Assembly: GCA_946615905.1 (NCBI GenBank)
Contig: CAMOIE010000023.1
Span: forward strand, 1 to 41,880
Length of the DNA: 41,880 bases
DNA from: an uncultured Treponema sp.
GTDB lineage: Bacteria > Spirochaetota > Spirochaetia > Treponematales > Treponemataceae
Reading direction: 5' to 3'
The position numbers and the translations under genes are program-made. Position 1 is the stretch's first letter. Every line of letters begins with the position of its first letter. Of this stretch, positions 23,209 through 31,815 are shown piece by piece. Below the pieces are notes generated by a model. That model had not been told where the DNA came from. It ran no database searches and worked only from the letters and a program-made list of their open reading frames with translations.

Positions 23209-25530
23209 ATGAAAGAAAACGAGCTTACGCACGGCGAAATAGTCATCGTACAAATCCCGCACCAAAGACCACCGATAGTGCTGGAATACGACTCAAAGGA
23301 AGACGCCCTCAACGCATTTGCAGAGGAAAACTACTACCAAGAATATGACAACAAGGCACAGGCCCTCGAAGGGCTCGACGAAGAGAACGACGAAGACATA
23401 ATCAAGAACATAAAGGAGCAGACAAAAGACCTCCCCGACAACACCCCGATAATCGAATGGTCGCTCGGAGGAGACAGCACCACAGAATTCTGCCTCAACT
23501 CAGAGGAAGAGAAAAACCATATCCTCGATGCATTCATAGCCGACGACATGCACAGCTCATTCATCTTCGAAGCGGAGGAAAACGAGACATACCTTCAGTT
23601 CGAGAAAAGAATCTTCGAGAAAACAAGAGGACACAACGAGCCGTCATACAGCGACATAAGGTACGGACTCGGAACGGATGAAGTTGAGTATGACTGGGAG
23701 AAGAAATACTCGGAGGCCGAAGACGAGGACATCGAGACCTTCCTGGACCAGTACGGAAAGACAAGCGACAAAATCTCAGCAAGCGACATCATCGAGACAA
23801 TGAACCAATGGGGAAGGCCCGTGATGAAGGACGAGCTGGGAAACATCGTCCTTCTCGAAAAAAGATACCCGCAAAAAACCGGCGAAGAGGACAAGGACGC
23901 CGTTACCTGCAATCCGAGCGGGCTTCTCGAAGAGTACATCCACGCGGACAAAATATTAAACTATGTCGGAAAAGAAACTGACTTCAAGAAAAAAATCCTA
24001 GACAAACACGAAGAAATCAGGGACTGGCTCGTAGAAAAAGAAGATGAGCAAAATAGGAACGATATCGAGAATTCAAAAAACACCGGAATCATTTTCGACG
24101 AGCAAAAAGACAAGGAAAACAGACTGTCAAGGATAGAGAACCTACTCAAAGCCGCAATCGAAAAATACGGAGAATCCCATGTGGACCTCACCGAAAACGA
24201 CGAAGGATTCCTCGACATCACATACCACTCGGACAACGACAGCTTCCTCATCGACAAAACCGAAGAAAGACTCAAAAGACTCGATACAAAAAAACTCATC
24301 GAGAAACTTGACGAGCTTGACATAGGACACAACTTCGAGGCGGACAACACAAACAAAGAAACAATGGAGAACAACGAAGAAGAAACCGGAAAAACCATAA
24401 AGAACAACAAGGAGGAAAAATTGGAAAAGAAAAAAGGACCGAAATTCTACAGTAAGCAGAAAAGCGAGCTTGAAGTGATAAAGAAAACGGCAGAGCAGGC
24501 TTTTCTGGAGCTTCCCGAGCACTACGCGAAAGAACTCAAGGAAGCCGTCAAAGGAATAAACGCAACCCCCCTCCTCGTATTCACGAGCGAGGACTCATGG
24601 AGGGACTATGTGCTTCTGTCACAGAGAGACAACGGAACATTCACGACACACACATTCACATACGACCCAAAACACGGAATAGAAAGCTCACTCAACACAG
24701 GGCACTATGACATCCCGAACCAGATCCAGGCCGAAAGCGATGCCGTGAACCGAGTCCTCGACAACATAAACACATCGACGCTGCTAGTCGAGAACACTAA
24801 CTACACGACCGAGAACACGACAATAAAGCTCAAGGACGACACGACATACGACCCAAGAAGGCTCTCGGACAAGGATTTCTTCGCCGCCGCATGGCAGGAG
24901 CGTAACATGCCATTCCTCAAAAACGAGTACACAGACACCTACAAGAAAGAATTCCCCGAACTCGTAAAGATGGGACTCATGCCCGACGTCAGCTTCATAG
25001 CCGATACGATGAAAAAACATCCCGAGTACACCGACTTCAACAACAAGTACATCAGGGATGGAATCGACATAATGAGAACCCCGGACGAAAGGCTTAACCC
25101 GTACACAAAATTCACAAAGCACATAATGGAGTACGCATACGCCCAAAAGAAACTTGAAGACGACAACTTCAAGATATACAACGACCTCGCAAAAAAGAAC
25201 ATAGCGGAACAGCTCAGCGCAAAAGAAGCGGAGCTAGACAAGAGAGAGGCCGAGGTCGAGAAAGAGATGGAAAGGCTCAAGAAAGCCCAGGAGCAGACAC
25301 AGAACATCCTCTCAAACTTCAACAAGATAATAAAAAAAGAGGGCGAGTTCAACATCGACCTTCCTTACATGTTCCGCGGGCTGTCAAAGGAACAGACCCA
25401 GGATGTATGGAAAACGCTCGGTAAAATCTGCGACCAGAAACGAAGCGAAAACGCCGCAAAGGAAAACAACGAGAACACAAACAAAAAAACAGACGAAAAA
25501 GACGGCTCGAACACCGGCTCAAAACGATAA
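23209..25530 (+). CDS. Giant protein of unknown function with the shared C-terminal tail
   Basis: A protein of 773 residues with no recognised catalytic motif. The N-terminal 400 residues are very acidic. A Lys/Glu linker near 380-410 is followed by a second part starting KKKGPKFYSKQKSELEVIKKTAEQAF that looks like an independent domain. An in-frame TTG at 24421 preceded by AAGGAGG marks that border. Residues 669-773 are the tail shared with the PRTase and ComM proteins, and the end (GSNTGSKR) nearly repeats that of the PRTase protein (CSNAGSKR). It follows comM by 12 nt with an AAAGGAG site, so the three are one transcription unit. Confidence 0.78.
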   Translation: MKENELTHGEIVIVQIPHQRPPIVLEYDSKEDALNAFAEENYYQEYDNKAQALEGLDEENDEDIIKNIKEQTKDLPDNTPIIEWSLGGDSTTEFCLNSEEEKNHILDAFIADDMHSSFIFEAEENETYLQFEKRIFEKTRGHNEPSYSDIRYGLGTDEVEYDWEKKYSEAEDEDIETFLDQYGKTSDKISASDIIETMNQWGRPVMKDELGNIVLLEKRYPQKTGEEDKDAVTCNPSGLLEEYIHADKILNYVGKETDFKKKILDKHEEIRDWLVEKEDEQNRNDIENSKNTGIIFDEQKDKENRLSRIENLLKAAIEKYGESHVDLTENDEGFLDITYHSDNDSFLIDKTEERLKRLDTKKLIEKLDELDIGHNFEADNTNKETMENNEEETGKTIKNNKEEKLEKKKGPKFYSKQKSELEVIKKTAEQAFLELPEHYAKELKEAVKGINATPLLVFTSEDSWRDYVLLSQRDNGTFTTHTFTYDPKHGIESSLNTGHYDIPNQIQAESDAVNRVLDNINTSTLLVENTNYTTENTTIKLKDDTTYDPRRLSDKDFFAAAWQERNMPFLKNEYTDTYKKEFPELVKMGLMPDVSFIADTMKKHPEYTDFNNKYIRDGIDIMRTPDERLNPYTKFTKHIMEYAYAQKKLEDDNFKIYNDLAKKNIAEQLSAKEAELDKREAEVEKEMERLKKAQEQTQNILSNFNKIIKKEGEFNIDLPYMFRGLSKEQTQDVWKTLGKICDQKRSENAAKENNENTNKKTDEKDGSNTGSKR

Positions 25531-25545
25531 AAAAGGAGAAACAAA

Positions 25546-28320
25546 ATGGCAAGACTAGCATTATTAGACGCACAGACATACACATTCCAGGACGGAACAA
25601 GACTCAAGGACATCCCGACAGAAGAGCTTCTTGAGACATACACACAGGCTGACAGCTTATTCATCGGACTCGCATCAGAATACGCAAGCGAAGAAGAAAT
25701 AAAAAACCTCCGGGAAAAATACGACAACCTCACCCGGCACTCAGACCTTTGGAACGACGGGGACGAATCCAAGAAAAACGACAATGACATCCGAACCGAC
25801 ATAATGGAATTCGACCACCTCAGAAGATTCACCTACGAGAACCACCTCAACGAAAAGACCGGCAAACCGGAAAAAGAGACGGTGAATTTCAAGGACTTCG
25901 ACGAATGGGAAGAAAACCTCATCGAAAACATGACAGACAAAGAAATAGAACGAACGGATGCAAACGTCGGCATGAGCGAAGATGCGATGGAAGCGGAAAT
26001 TGCTGCGGAAGAAAATTCCCGCCCTGATTTCATTGACGAGCAGGGAAATCCTCATTGGTTTGACGAAAAAGAGGATTATGATGACGGACAGATTCCGCTT
26101 GAAGTCGTTGATAGAAGTGAAATGCTCTATTTCAATTCTGATAAGGTCTCAGTTCGCGAGTACAAAATCAGGATTGACGAAGGATTATTCAGTCAGCTTG
26201 TTCCTGAGCAGTATTCGGAGACAAATTTTTCTGATGGAGAAATCCCTGCTATAACTTACCGCCAATCGACAAATCCAGAAGTTCCAGACCAATTCCTTAT
26301 CTCAAAGTTCAAGCCGGAAAATTATAATTATCCACTTATTCAGACGACTATTGAGATTAAGGATGAAGAACTTTTGCGGCAGATAAAATTTAATGTCGAG
26401 AATTATGAAGCAGAATGGCAGCAATCAAAAGCAAAACTGGAAGCCGTAAACGCGGAGGAAGAGACCGAAGGAAACGAGAGCACGGCCCCGGAGAAAAAAG
26501 AGGAAGCCGAAGAGAATAAAGAGGAGAAAAAAGCAGGATTTTTCAAAAGGCTTTTCGGGGAAAAAGAGAAACCGGCAGGAGAAACCCCGTCCGAAACCCC
26601 GGAAGAAAAAAACAACGGGGAAGAGAAATCGGAACCGGAAAAAGAAAGCGGAAACGGAAAGATGGAAGAAGGACAGTTCTACCAGGTCACTTTCAGCTTC
26701 AAGAACGCAGAGGGCGGGGACGAGGAAATAAAAGCCGTATATGCGATAGCGCCGAACTCAAAGGAAAACCCAAGCCTCAGATGCGCGAACAACAAGGAAG
26801 AGATTAACGAGGCCTTCCCTTACACAGACACGACCCTTCCCGCAGGAGACGAGAACATCGAGAACAACAGACGGGCAAGGGGACTCAACGGCTTCCCTCC
26901 GGGAATCCTCAACAACGACGACCTTCTCGAAGCATGGAACAAACGCCTCAACGACCCGAACATGAAAATAAAGCTCCCGCCTTTCCCGGAAGGAACAAGC
27001 GAAATGAAAGTCAGCGTCGAGAACATCACGAAAAAGCTCGAAAAAACAAGGGGCGAAAACATTCCCGCAGAAGAGAAAAAAGCTGAGACCGCAGAGGGAG
27101 AGGAAGCCGAAGAAGAGAGCGAAAAAAAACCGACAGTCCCGGTACCGGAAAAGCTCAGGAGGGACGGAATCGCAAACGAAAGGCCGGTCTCGGAAGAGGA
27201 CTACACCGAACTCCTTTACCTCAGAAGCAAGGAAATCTTCATGCTCGCGGACGAGGACAGGAACATGGCCGAGGAGGACAAAAAATTCTTCAAGAAACTG
27301 TGGAAAGCGTACTCTGAGACCGACGGAAGCGAGAAGGAGATGAGAAAGGCGTTCGACAGCTACATCAGGAACCCGGACAATGAAAACGACATCACGGGAA
27401 TGGGCATCTGCATGGAGAAACACATACTCTCGAACCAGGGATTCAAAAGGAACATCCCGGCAGAGATAAAATACAACGCTGACACTCAGCTCATGGCCGT
27501 AAAGAACAACAAGCACCCGCTGCAGATAGCGGGCATACCGCCACTCATCTTCAATCCCGAAGAGAACTCGATCTACCGGGGATGCGCCCAGATGCTCCTG
27601 CAGACGAACAACAACATAAACGGCATGAACGAGAAAGCCTATGTGACGGCAAGCCAGGCGCAGCAGGCGGGAGGCATGATGCTCCCGAACTACAAGGCAT
27701 CGACCCTCCTCGTCCCGCACGGACAGGACTCAAGGGGAAGGTATGTCTACCAGATGCTAGTCCCTTGCTCGGCCCTCGCCAAGAGAAACGCAGAGAAAGA
27801 AATGAGAAAACTTGAGAAAGACCAGGTAAAGCTCGCATACAAGAACGCACTAAACGAGCTGAAATTCTTCAAGAAACACCACATGCTGCCCCTGTACCGG
27901 ATCAACATGACAAGCGACCCGCTCCCGCCGCAGGCGAACATAAGCGACATCAACATAGGCTTCCCGCCGCCGGCAGACGCGCCGATTGAAAAGATCGTCG
28001 AGCATGACACGAAGGCTTTCCTCGCAGCAGCACTCACACAGACACAGTACACCCCGACCGTTGACTACACGAAAAGCCCCTACAAGGAGGCTTTGGAGCA
28101 GTTCATCAAGAAAAACCCCCAGAAAACAATCGAGAACCAGAACCAAAGCTACCTCGAAATCGGACAGCAGATCCAGGAAGCAAGGGACAAGGCAAACGGA
28201 ACCGAGAACAAGCAAGAGGAGACAAGGACACAAGGAAACGCAATCGTCCCGAAGAACAAGAACGAGAACGTAAACCAGAAGTCAAACGGCCACGGAAGAA
28301 GAACGGGAGGAAGACGCTAA
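25546..28320 (+). CDS. Giant protein with ArdC-N-like segment and mosaic composition
   Basis: A protein of 924 residues. Residues about 670-740 (IYRGCAQMLLQTNNNINGMNEKAYVTASQAQQAGGMMLP) resemble the ArdC N-terminal DNA-binding domain (YRGxN...LL...QA...GG), without a protease motif. Glu/Lys-rich linkers occupy about 300-370 and 500-540, separating the N-terminal, middle and C-terminal domains. Codons of residues about 147-293 are AT-ending, clearly unlike the rest, indicating a segment swapped in by recombination. The C-terminus ends GRRTGGRR. It lacks the tail of the three preceding giants. AAAAGGAG precedes the ATG. Confidence 0.75.
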   Translation: MARLALLDAQTYTFQDGTRLKDIPTEELLETYTQADSLFIGLASEYASEEEIKNLREKYDNLTRHSDLWNDGDESKKNDNDIRTDIMEFDHLRRFTYENHLNEKTGKPEKETVNFKDFDEWEENLIENMTDKEIERTDANVGMSEDAMEAEIAAEENSRPDFIDEQGNPHWFDEKEDYDDGQIPLEVVDRSEMLYFNSDKVSVREYKIRIDEGLFSQLVPEQYSETNFSDGEIPAITYRQSTNPEVPDQFLISKFKPENYNYPLIQTTIEIKDEELLRQIKFNVENYEAEWQQSKAKLEAVNAEEETEGNESTAPEKKEEAEENKEEKKAGFFKRLFGEKEKPAGETPSETPEEKNNGEEKSEPEKESGNGKMEEGQFYQVTFSFKNAEGGDEEIKAVYAIAPNSKENPSLRCANNKEEINEAFPYTDTTLPAGDENIENNRRARGLNGFPPGILNNDDLLEAWNKRLNDPNMKIKLPPFPEGTSEMKVSVENITKKLEKTRGENIPAEEKKAETAEGEEAEEESEKKPTVPVPEKLRRDGIANERPVSEEDYTELLYLRSKEIFMLADEDRNMAEEDKKFFKKLWKAYSETDGSEKEMRKAFDSYIRNPDNENDITGMGICMEKHILSNQGFKRNIPAEIKYNADTQLMAVKNNKHPLQIAGIPPLIFNPEENSIYRGCAQMLLQTNNNINGMNEKAYVTASQAQQAGGMMLPNYKASTLLVPHGQDSRGRYVYQMLVPCSALAKRNAEKEMRKLEKDQVKLAYKNALNELKFFKKHHMLPLYRINMTSDPLPPQANISDINIGFPPPADAPIEKIVEHDTKAFLAAALTQTQYTPTVDYTKSPYKEALEQFIKKNPQKTIENQNQSYLEIGQQIQEARDKANGTENKQEETRTQGNAIVPKNKNENVNQKSNGHGRRTGGRR

Positions 28321-28321
28321 C

Positions 28322-29077
28322 ATGAGAAACTATGAGAAATGGCTCATCGAGACCATGAAAAAGCAGGGGGAGGACAACATTCTCTTCAAGGAAGAGAAAA
28401 AGCCTTTCTTCTGCAAGCAGAAAGCCTCGCTCTCGTCAAGCGCAAGCGGACGAATCTCCGGCGAGGGCCAGCTATACACGCTGACCCTCAACAACGCGAC
28501 ACAAGTAGCGGAACAAATCTATGTGGAAAAAAACAGCTTCTCAGAAAGCCGTTACCTCAAAAAAGACGACGGAAACTACCTCTACGGTAAACAGATTAAC
28601 CTCGGAGTCAAGGACGACAGCTTCAAGGAAAAATTCAAGATAATGGTCCCGCTCTACGACTGCAACGACAAGGCAAAAAAAATGATCAGAGGAGCGAACG
28701 ACAAAAAATTCGACCAAACCATGCCGAACATAAAGCCGTTCGACGAAAAAAAAGCCTCGGAATGGAATCCGGACGACCATCATGTGTCGGAAAACCTTGC
28801 CATGCTACTTGAGCAGAACGTAAGATGCCGAGGACTCGGAATCCCGTACAAGCCTTTCCTCAACAAAAAAGCAGTGAAAGAATGCGTGAGATACTTCGAG
28901 GAAAACCCCGAAAAATGCCTGAGAATTTGGGACGAGGCTTATGAGAAAGTCAGCACGGAAAACAACAAGAGGGCGAAAGAAAAGAACCTCGGAATCTCAA
29001 GCAGCCTGAAACAAGCCTTCCAAAAAATAACAGGAAAGACGGAAGAAGGAAAGAAAACAAGAACAAGGAGCGCATAA
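28322..29077 (+). CDS. Hypothetical protein in the ArdC operon
   Basis: A protein of 251 residues and unknown family. A beta-rich first half (QLYTLTLNNATQVAEQIYVEKNSF, YLYGKQINLGVKDD) is followed by a helical second half with several Cys (VRCRGLGIPYKPFLNKKAVKECVRYFEENPEKCLRIW) and a basic end (KKTRTRSA). It begins 1 nt after the preceding stop and ends 1 nt before ardC, so it is certainly part of that operon. Confidence 0.75.
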   Translation: MRNYEKWLIETMKKQGEDNILFKEEKKPFFCKQKASLSSSASGRISGEGQLYTLTLNNATQVAEQIYVEKNSFSESRYLKKDDGNYLYGKQINLGVKDDSFKEKFKIMVPLYDCNDKAKKMIRGANDKKFDQTMPNIKPFDEKKASEWNPDDHHVSENLAMLLEQNVRCRGLGIPYKPFLNKKAVKECVRYFEENPEKCLRIWDEAYEKVSTENNKRAKEKNLGISSSLKQAFQKITGKTEEGKKTRTRSA

Positions 29078-29078
29078 C

Positions 29079-30212
29079 ATGGCAAAGAAAAAATATGAAC
29101 CCAAAACAAAGGAAGAGAGAGACCTCAAAATAAAGGAATACGAGCAGAAAATAGCCGAGAAATTCATCAAGGCAATCGAAGAGGAACAAGCCCCGTGGCA
29201 AAAGCCCTGGGACCCGAACATCAACGCCATCGACCACAACCCGACAACCGACAAGACGCTGCCGCCCGAAGAGCAGGGCTACCACGGCCTAAACTCGATG
29301 ATTCTCGAAATCACAAGGCTCCTCGAGCTTCATACGGACGACCCGCGGTGGATCACAAGCGCACAAATCTGGGAGCTGAACCAAAAGAAAGAGAACCAGG
29401 ACAATAAAATTTACATCAAGAAAGGCGAGCACGCCACGACAATCTGTAAATTCGTAAAGACCTTCTTCGACAAGGACAAGAAGCCCATAAAAGACCCCGA
29501 ACTCCTCACCCCGGAAAACATCAGCTTCGCAAAAACAGGCGTAAGATACTTCCAGGTCTTCAACTACTCCCAGCTCGTAAGATACAAGAAGGACGAAAAC
29601 GGAAAATCAATCACGGACGAGAACGGAAACCCCGTGACTGAACCCGCCTTCGACCCGCCAGAAAAAAACACCGAGAAATTCAAGCCACGCATAGCCCCAG
29701 AAAAACTCATAAAAAACACGGGAGCAAAAATAAAACATGACCAGGCAGACTCATGCTTCTACCGTGAATCCGACGACACAATCCACCTCGTAGTCCCCGA
29801 AAGATTCAAGAGCCAGGAGGACTACTACGGAACCGTCCTGCATGAGCTCACGCACTGGACGGGAGCCGAAAAAAGACTCGGACGAGAAGAATTCAAAAAA
29901 TATGGTGAAAACAAAGAATGGAGGGCGAAAGAGGAGCTTGTGGCGGAAATCGGAAGCTACCTTCTCTCGAAAAAATGCCGGCTCACATTCGAGCCGAGAC
30001 AGGACAGCAAAAGCTACATCCAAAGCTGGAGCAAAGCCATCAAGGACGCACCGAGCGCAATCCTGAACGCCACAATGAACGCATCGGTAGCGACCAACTA
30101 CATAGCCGACTTCTCCCGCAAGGAAAGAACCGTCTCGCTCGAAAAGGAAGCCGCCAGGGTAGAGGAAGGAAACCTCTCGCTCGAAAAAAAAACAGCCGGG
30201 AAAAAAAGATGA
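29079..30212 (+). CDS. ardC: ArdC-type antirestriction protein with zinc metallopeptidase domain
   Basis: A protein of 377 residues. The N-terminal ArdC domain is clear: KAIEEEQAPWQKPWDPN, GYHGLNSMILE, DPRWITSAQIWEL, IKKGEHATTICKF. The C-terminal half carries the metzincin-like motif TVLHELTHWTG, with H255, E256 and H259 as zinc-site residues, and the downstream RAKEELVAEIGSYLL glutamate. ArdC of plasmid pSa is known to bind single-stranded DNA and protect incoming DNA in the recipient. The protein should do this for the element. It ends in a basic tail (KKTAGKKR). It is the last gene of the giant-protein block. Confidence 0.92.
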   Translation: MAKKKYEPKTKEERDLKIKEYEQKIAEKFIKAIEEEQAPWQKPWDPNINAIDHNPTTDKTLPPEEQGYHGLNSMILEITRLLELHTDDPRWITSAQIWELNQKKENQDNKIYIKKGEHATTICKFVKTFFDKDKKPIKDPELLTPENISFAKTGVRYFQVFNYSQLVRYKKDENGKSITDENGNPVTEPAFDPPEKNTEKFKPRIAPEKLIKNTGAKIKHDQADSCFYRESDDTIHLVVPERFKSQEDYYGTVLHELTHWTGAEKRLGREEFKKYGENKEWRAKEELVAEIGSYLLSKKCRLTFEPRQDSKSYIQSWSKAIKDAPSAILNATMNASVATNYIADFSRKERTVSLEKEAARVEEGNLSLEKKTAGKKR

Positions 30213-30244
30213 CGACACTTGAAAAACCCGCCAAAGGATAATAT

Positions 30245-30278
30245 TATCAATAAAGAATATTGATAGACTTTTATCTTA
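30245..30278 (+). promoter_or_regulatory. Inverted repeat and shared 19-nt motif before the nuclease gene
   Basis: TATCAAT (30245-30251) and ATTGATA (30259-30265) form an inverted repeat. TTGATAGACTTTTATCTTA (30260-30278) is identical to the reverse complement of 14581-14599. No clear -10 hexamer follows at the usual distance, so an operator role is as likely as a promoter. Confidence 0.6.
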
Positions 30279-30291
30279 GGGCGGGAAAAAC

Positions 30292-30885
30292 TTGAAACTA
30301 AAGAAACTTATTAAAACCAAGAAAGGAAAAAGCGTAGCGCTCCTCCTCATCATGTTCGCCCTCATACAAGGCATGACAAGATGCAAGAGCCAGCGCTCGC
30401 TTGAAATGCTTCAAAGAAAAACGGGAGGCGACTACCTCCCGCCCGAAAAATACATGGCCCATGTTACAAAGGTAGTGGACGGGGACACGATAGACATACT
30501 TTTCATGGCAGACATCCCTCCGGGATGCAAGACGACGGAAAGGGTAAGGCTTATCGGGATAAACTGCCCCGAGCTGAACGAAGGAAAGGAAAAACCCGCA
30601 GAATATTACGCCAAAGACGCCCTCCGCTTCACCAACAAGGAGCTCAACGACCAGTATGTAGAGCTACAGTTCGACAACATATCCGAAAAAAGGGACAAAT
30701 ACGGACGGATAATCTGCTATGTCTGGGTCGGAAAACACCTTTTCAACAGAATCCTCGTAGAAAGAGGATTCGCAAGATTCTACGACAAATTCAAATTCAA
30801 CACGCAGCACATGATGACCCTCGCCGCAGCGGAAAAATACGCGCTGGACAACCGGCTCGGGCTATGGGAGAGCACACGGAAATGA
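30292..30885 (+). CDS. Staphylococcal-type (SNase) thermonuclease, membrane-anchored or exported
   Basis: A protein of 197 residues. VTKVVDGDTIDI (from about residue 58), RVRLIGINCPELNEG, EKRDKYGRIICYVWVG, NRILVERGFARFY and AEKYALDNRLGLWE are the SNase core with its calcium-site Asp residues and catalytic Arg/Glu. Basic residues followed by a hydrophobic stretch (about 14-28) act as signal or anchor, placing the enzyme outside the cytoplasm. SNases on conjugative elements occur near transfer genes. The start is TTG at 30292 after GGGCGGG; no ATG is available before the hydrophobic segment. Confidence 0.9.
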   Translation: MKLKKLIKTKKGKSVALLLIMFALIQGMTRCKSQRSLEMLQRKTGGDYLPPEKYMAHVTKVVDGDTIDILFMADIPPGCKTTERVRLIGINCPELNEGKEKPAEYYAKDALRFTNKELNDQYVELQFDNISEKRDKYGRIICYVWVGKHLFNRILVERGFARFYDKFKFNTQHMMTLAAAEKYALDNRLGLWESTRK

Positions 30886-31502
30886 GCGACAACAAAAACA
30901 AAAACATCAACGACTTCCTCGGGGCGATGCCCGACAAGCTTGACATCAACAAGACAATAAGCCTCTACGAACTCGTGAAGGAAAACTGCCCCAACACGAT
31001 AAAAAGGATAAACGAGAAACTATACGGGAAAAAGACCCCGCTCCTCCTTGCGATGAAAGAGCCGAAATGGTACACGAGCATCCTGAACTACCTCATAACA
31101 AAGGACATCCTCATCACTGAGAAAACCGAGAACGGAACGACTTACAATGTCACGGAGGAATGGACCCGCTATTTCGTACACCCGACAAGCACGGTCTACT
31201 TCCTTCAGAACCGCACCAAGCACCTCGTTCTCTACGAGGAGACGGCAAAGGACTTCCTCAAGGCCGCAGGACTCGTGGGAAAAGACGGCAAGGAAACCAA
31301 AGAAGAGAAAAAAGAAGAATTCAATAATGTCTTCTCAAAAAAGACCCTCAAGCTCATAAGAACCGCAGGGCTCCTCATGCTCGCCTTCACGCTCATAAAG
31401 CTGATCCTCCTAGCATCCAGGCTCGGAATACAGACAATGGCAGAAATCTCAGCGACGATGCTCACATTCACGATAGGATGCCTCCTCCTCACAGACAACT
31501 AA
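30882..31502 (+). CDS. Winged-helix-like protein with two C-terminal membrane segments
   Basis: A protein of 206 residues. Residues 20-100 (ISLYELVKENCPNTIKRIN, YTSILNYLITKDILITEKTENGTTYNVTEEW) have the helix-helix-wing look of a winged-helix domain. After a charged linker come two hydrophobic segments (about 160-180 and 186-203), so it would be tethered to the inner membrane. No family was recognised. It starts in an ATGA overlap with the nuclease stop, so the two are coupled. A longer frame from 30525 runs through the nuclease gene and is not credible. Confidence 0.75.
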   Translation: MSDNKNKNINDFLGAMPDKLDINKTISLYELVKENCPNTIKRINEKLYGKKTPLLLAMKEPKWYTSILNYLITKDILITEKTENGTTYNVTEEWTRYFVHPTSTVYFLQNRTKHLVLYEETAKDFLKAAGLVGKDGKETKEEKKEEFNNVFSKKTLKLIRTAGLLMLAFTLIKLILLASRLGIQTMAEISATMLTFTIGCLLLTDN

Positions 31503-31528
31503 AGAATGATATAAGGAAAAAACTAAGA

Positions 31529-31687
31529 ATGATACAAGGAAAAAGAGACTCAAAAGGCATATTCACACCGGACGGAAACCTATCGCAAAAAGGAATGACG
31601 ATACTCATTAACATGCTTGGCGAGCAGAAAAAAAATATCCGGCACAAAAATAAAAATAACTTGCCAAAAAAAGGAGAAGGAAAATGA
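31529..31687 (+). CDS. Small basic protein, 52 residues
   Basis: MIQGKRDSKGIFTPDGNLSQ followed by a Lys-rich tail; no family recognised. Supported by its ATGA overlap with the next small gene and an upstream AAGGA about 12 nt before the ATG. An alternative in-frame start lies inside the previous gene. Confidence 0.5.
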   Translation: MIQGKRDSKGIFTPDGNLSQKGMTILINMLGEQKKNIRHKNKNNLPKKGEGK

Positions 31688-31815
31688 CGGACAATGAAGA
31701 GACACCCGAGCAAAAAGAAAAGAAAAGAGACACCCTGCTCATAACAAGCTGTATCCTCACCCTCTGGAATATGATACTGACGACATTCATAGCACTGTTC
31801 TTACTCAGCAAATAA
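31684..31815 (+). CDS. Small single-span membrane protein, 43 residues
   Basis: The charged start TDNEETPEQKEKKRD is followed by one hydrophobic span LLITSCILTLWNMILTTFIA and a short end LFLLSK. AAGGAGAAGG precedes the ATG, which overlaps the previous stop. Function unknown; it may belong to the membrane-bound group 30292-31815. Confidence 0.65.
   Translation: MTDNEETPEQKEKKRDTLLITSCILTLWNMILTTFIALFLLSK

Noticed and set aside
26758..27720. 320-codon minus-strand frame inside the giant gene
   Set aside because: Mirror of GC-ending codons on the + strand; no plausible domain, and the + gene is in an operon.
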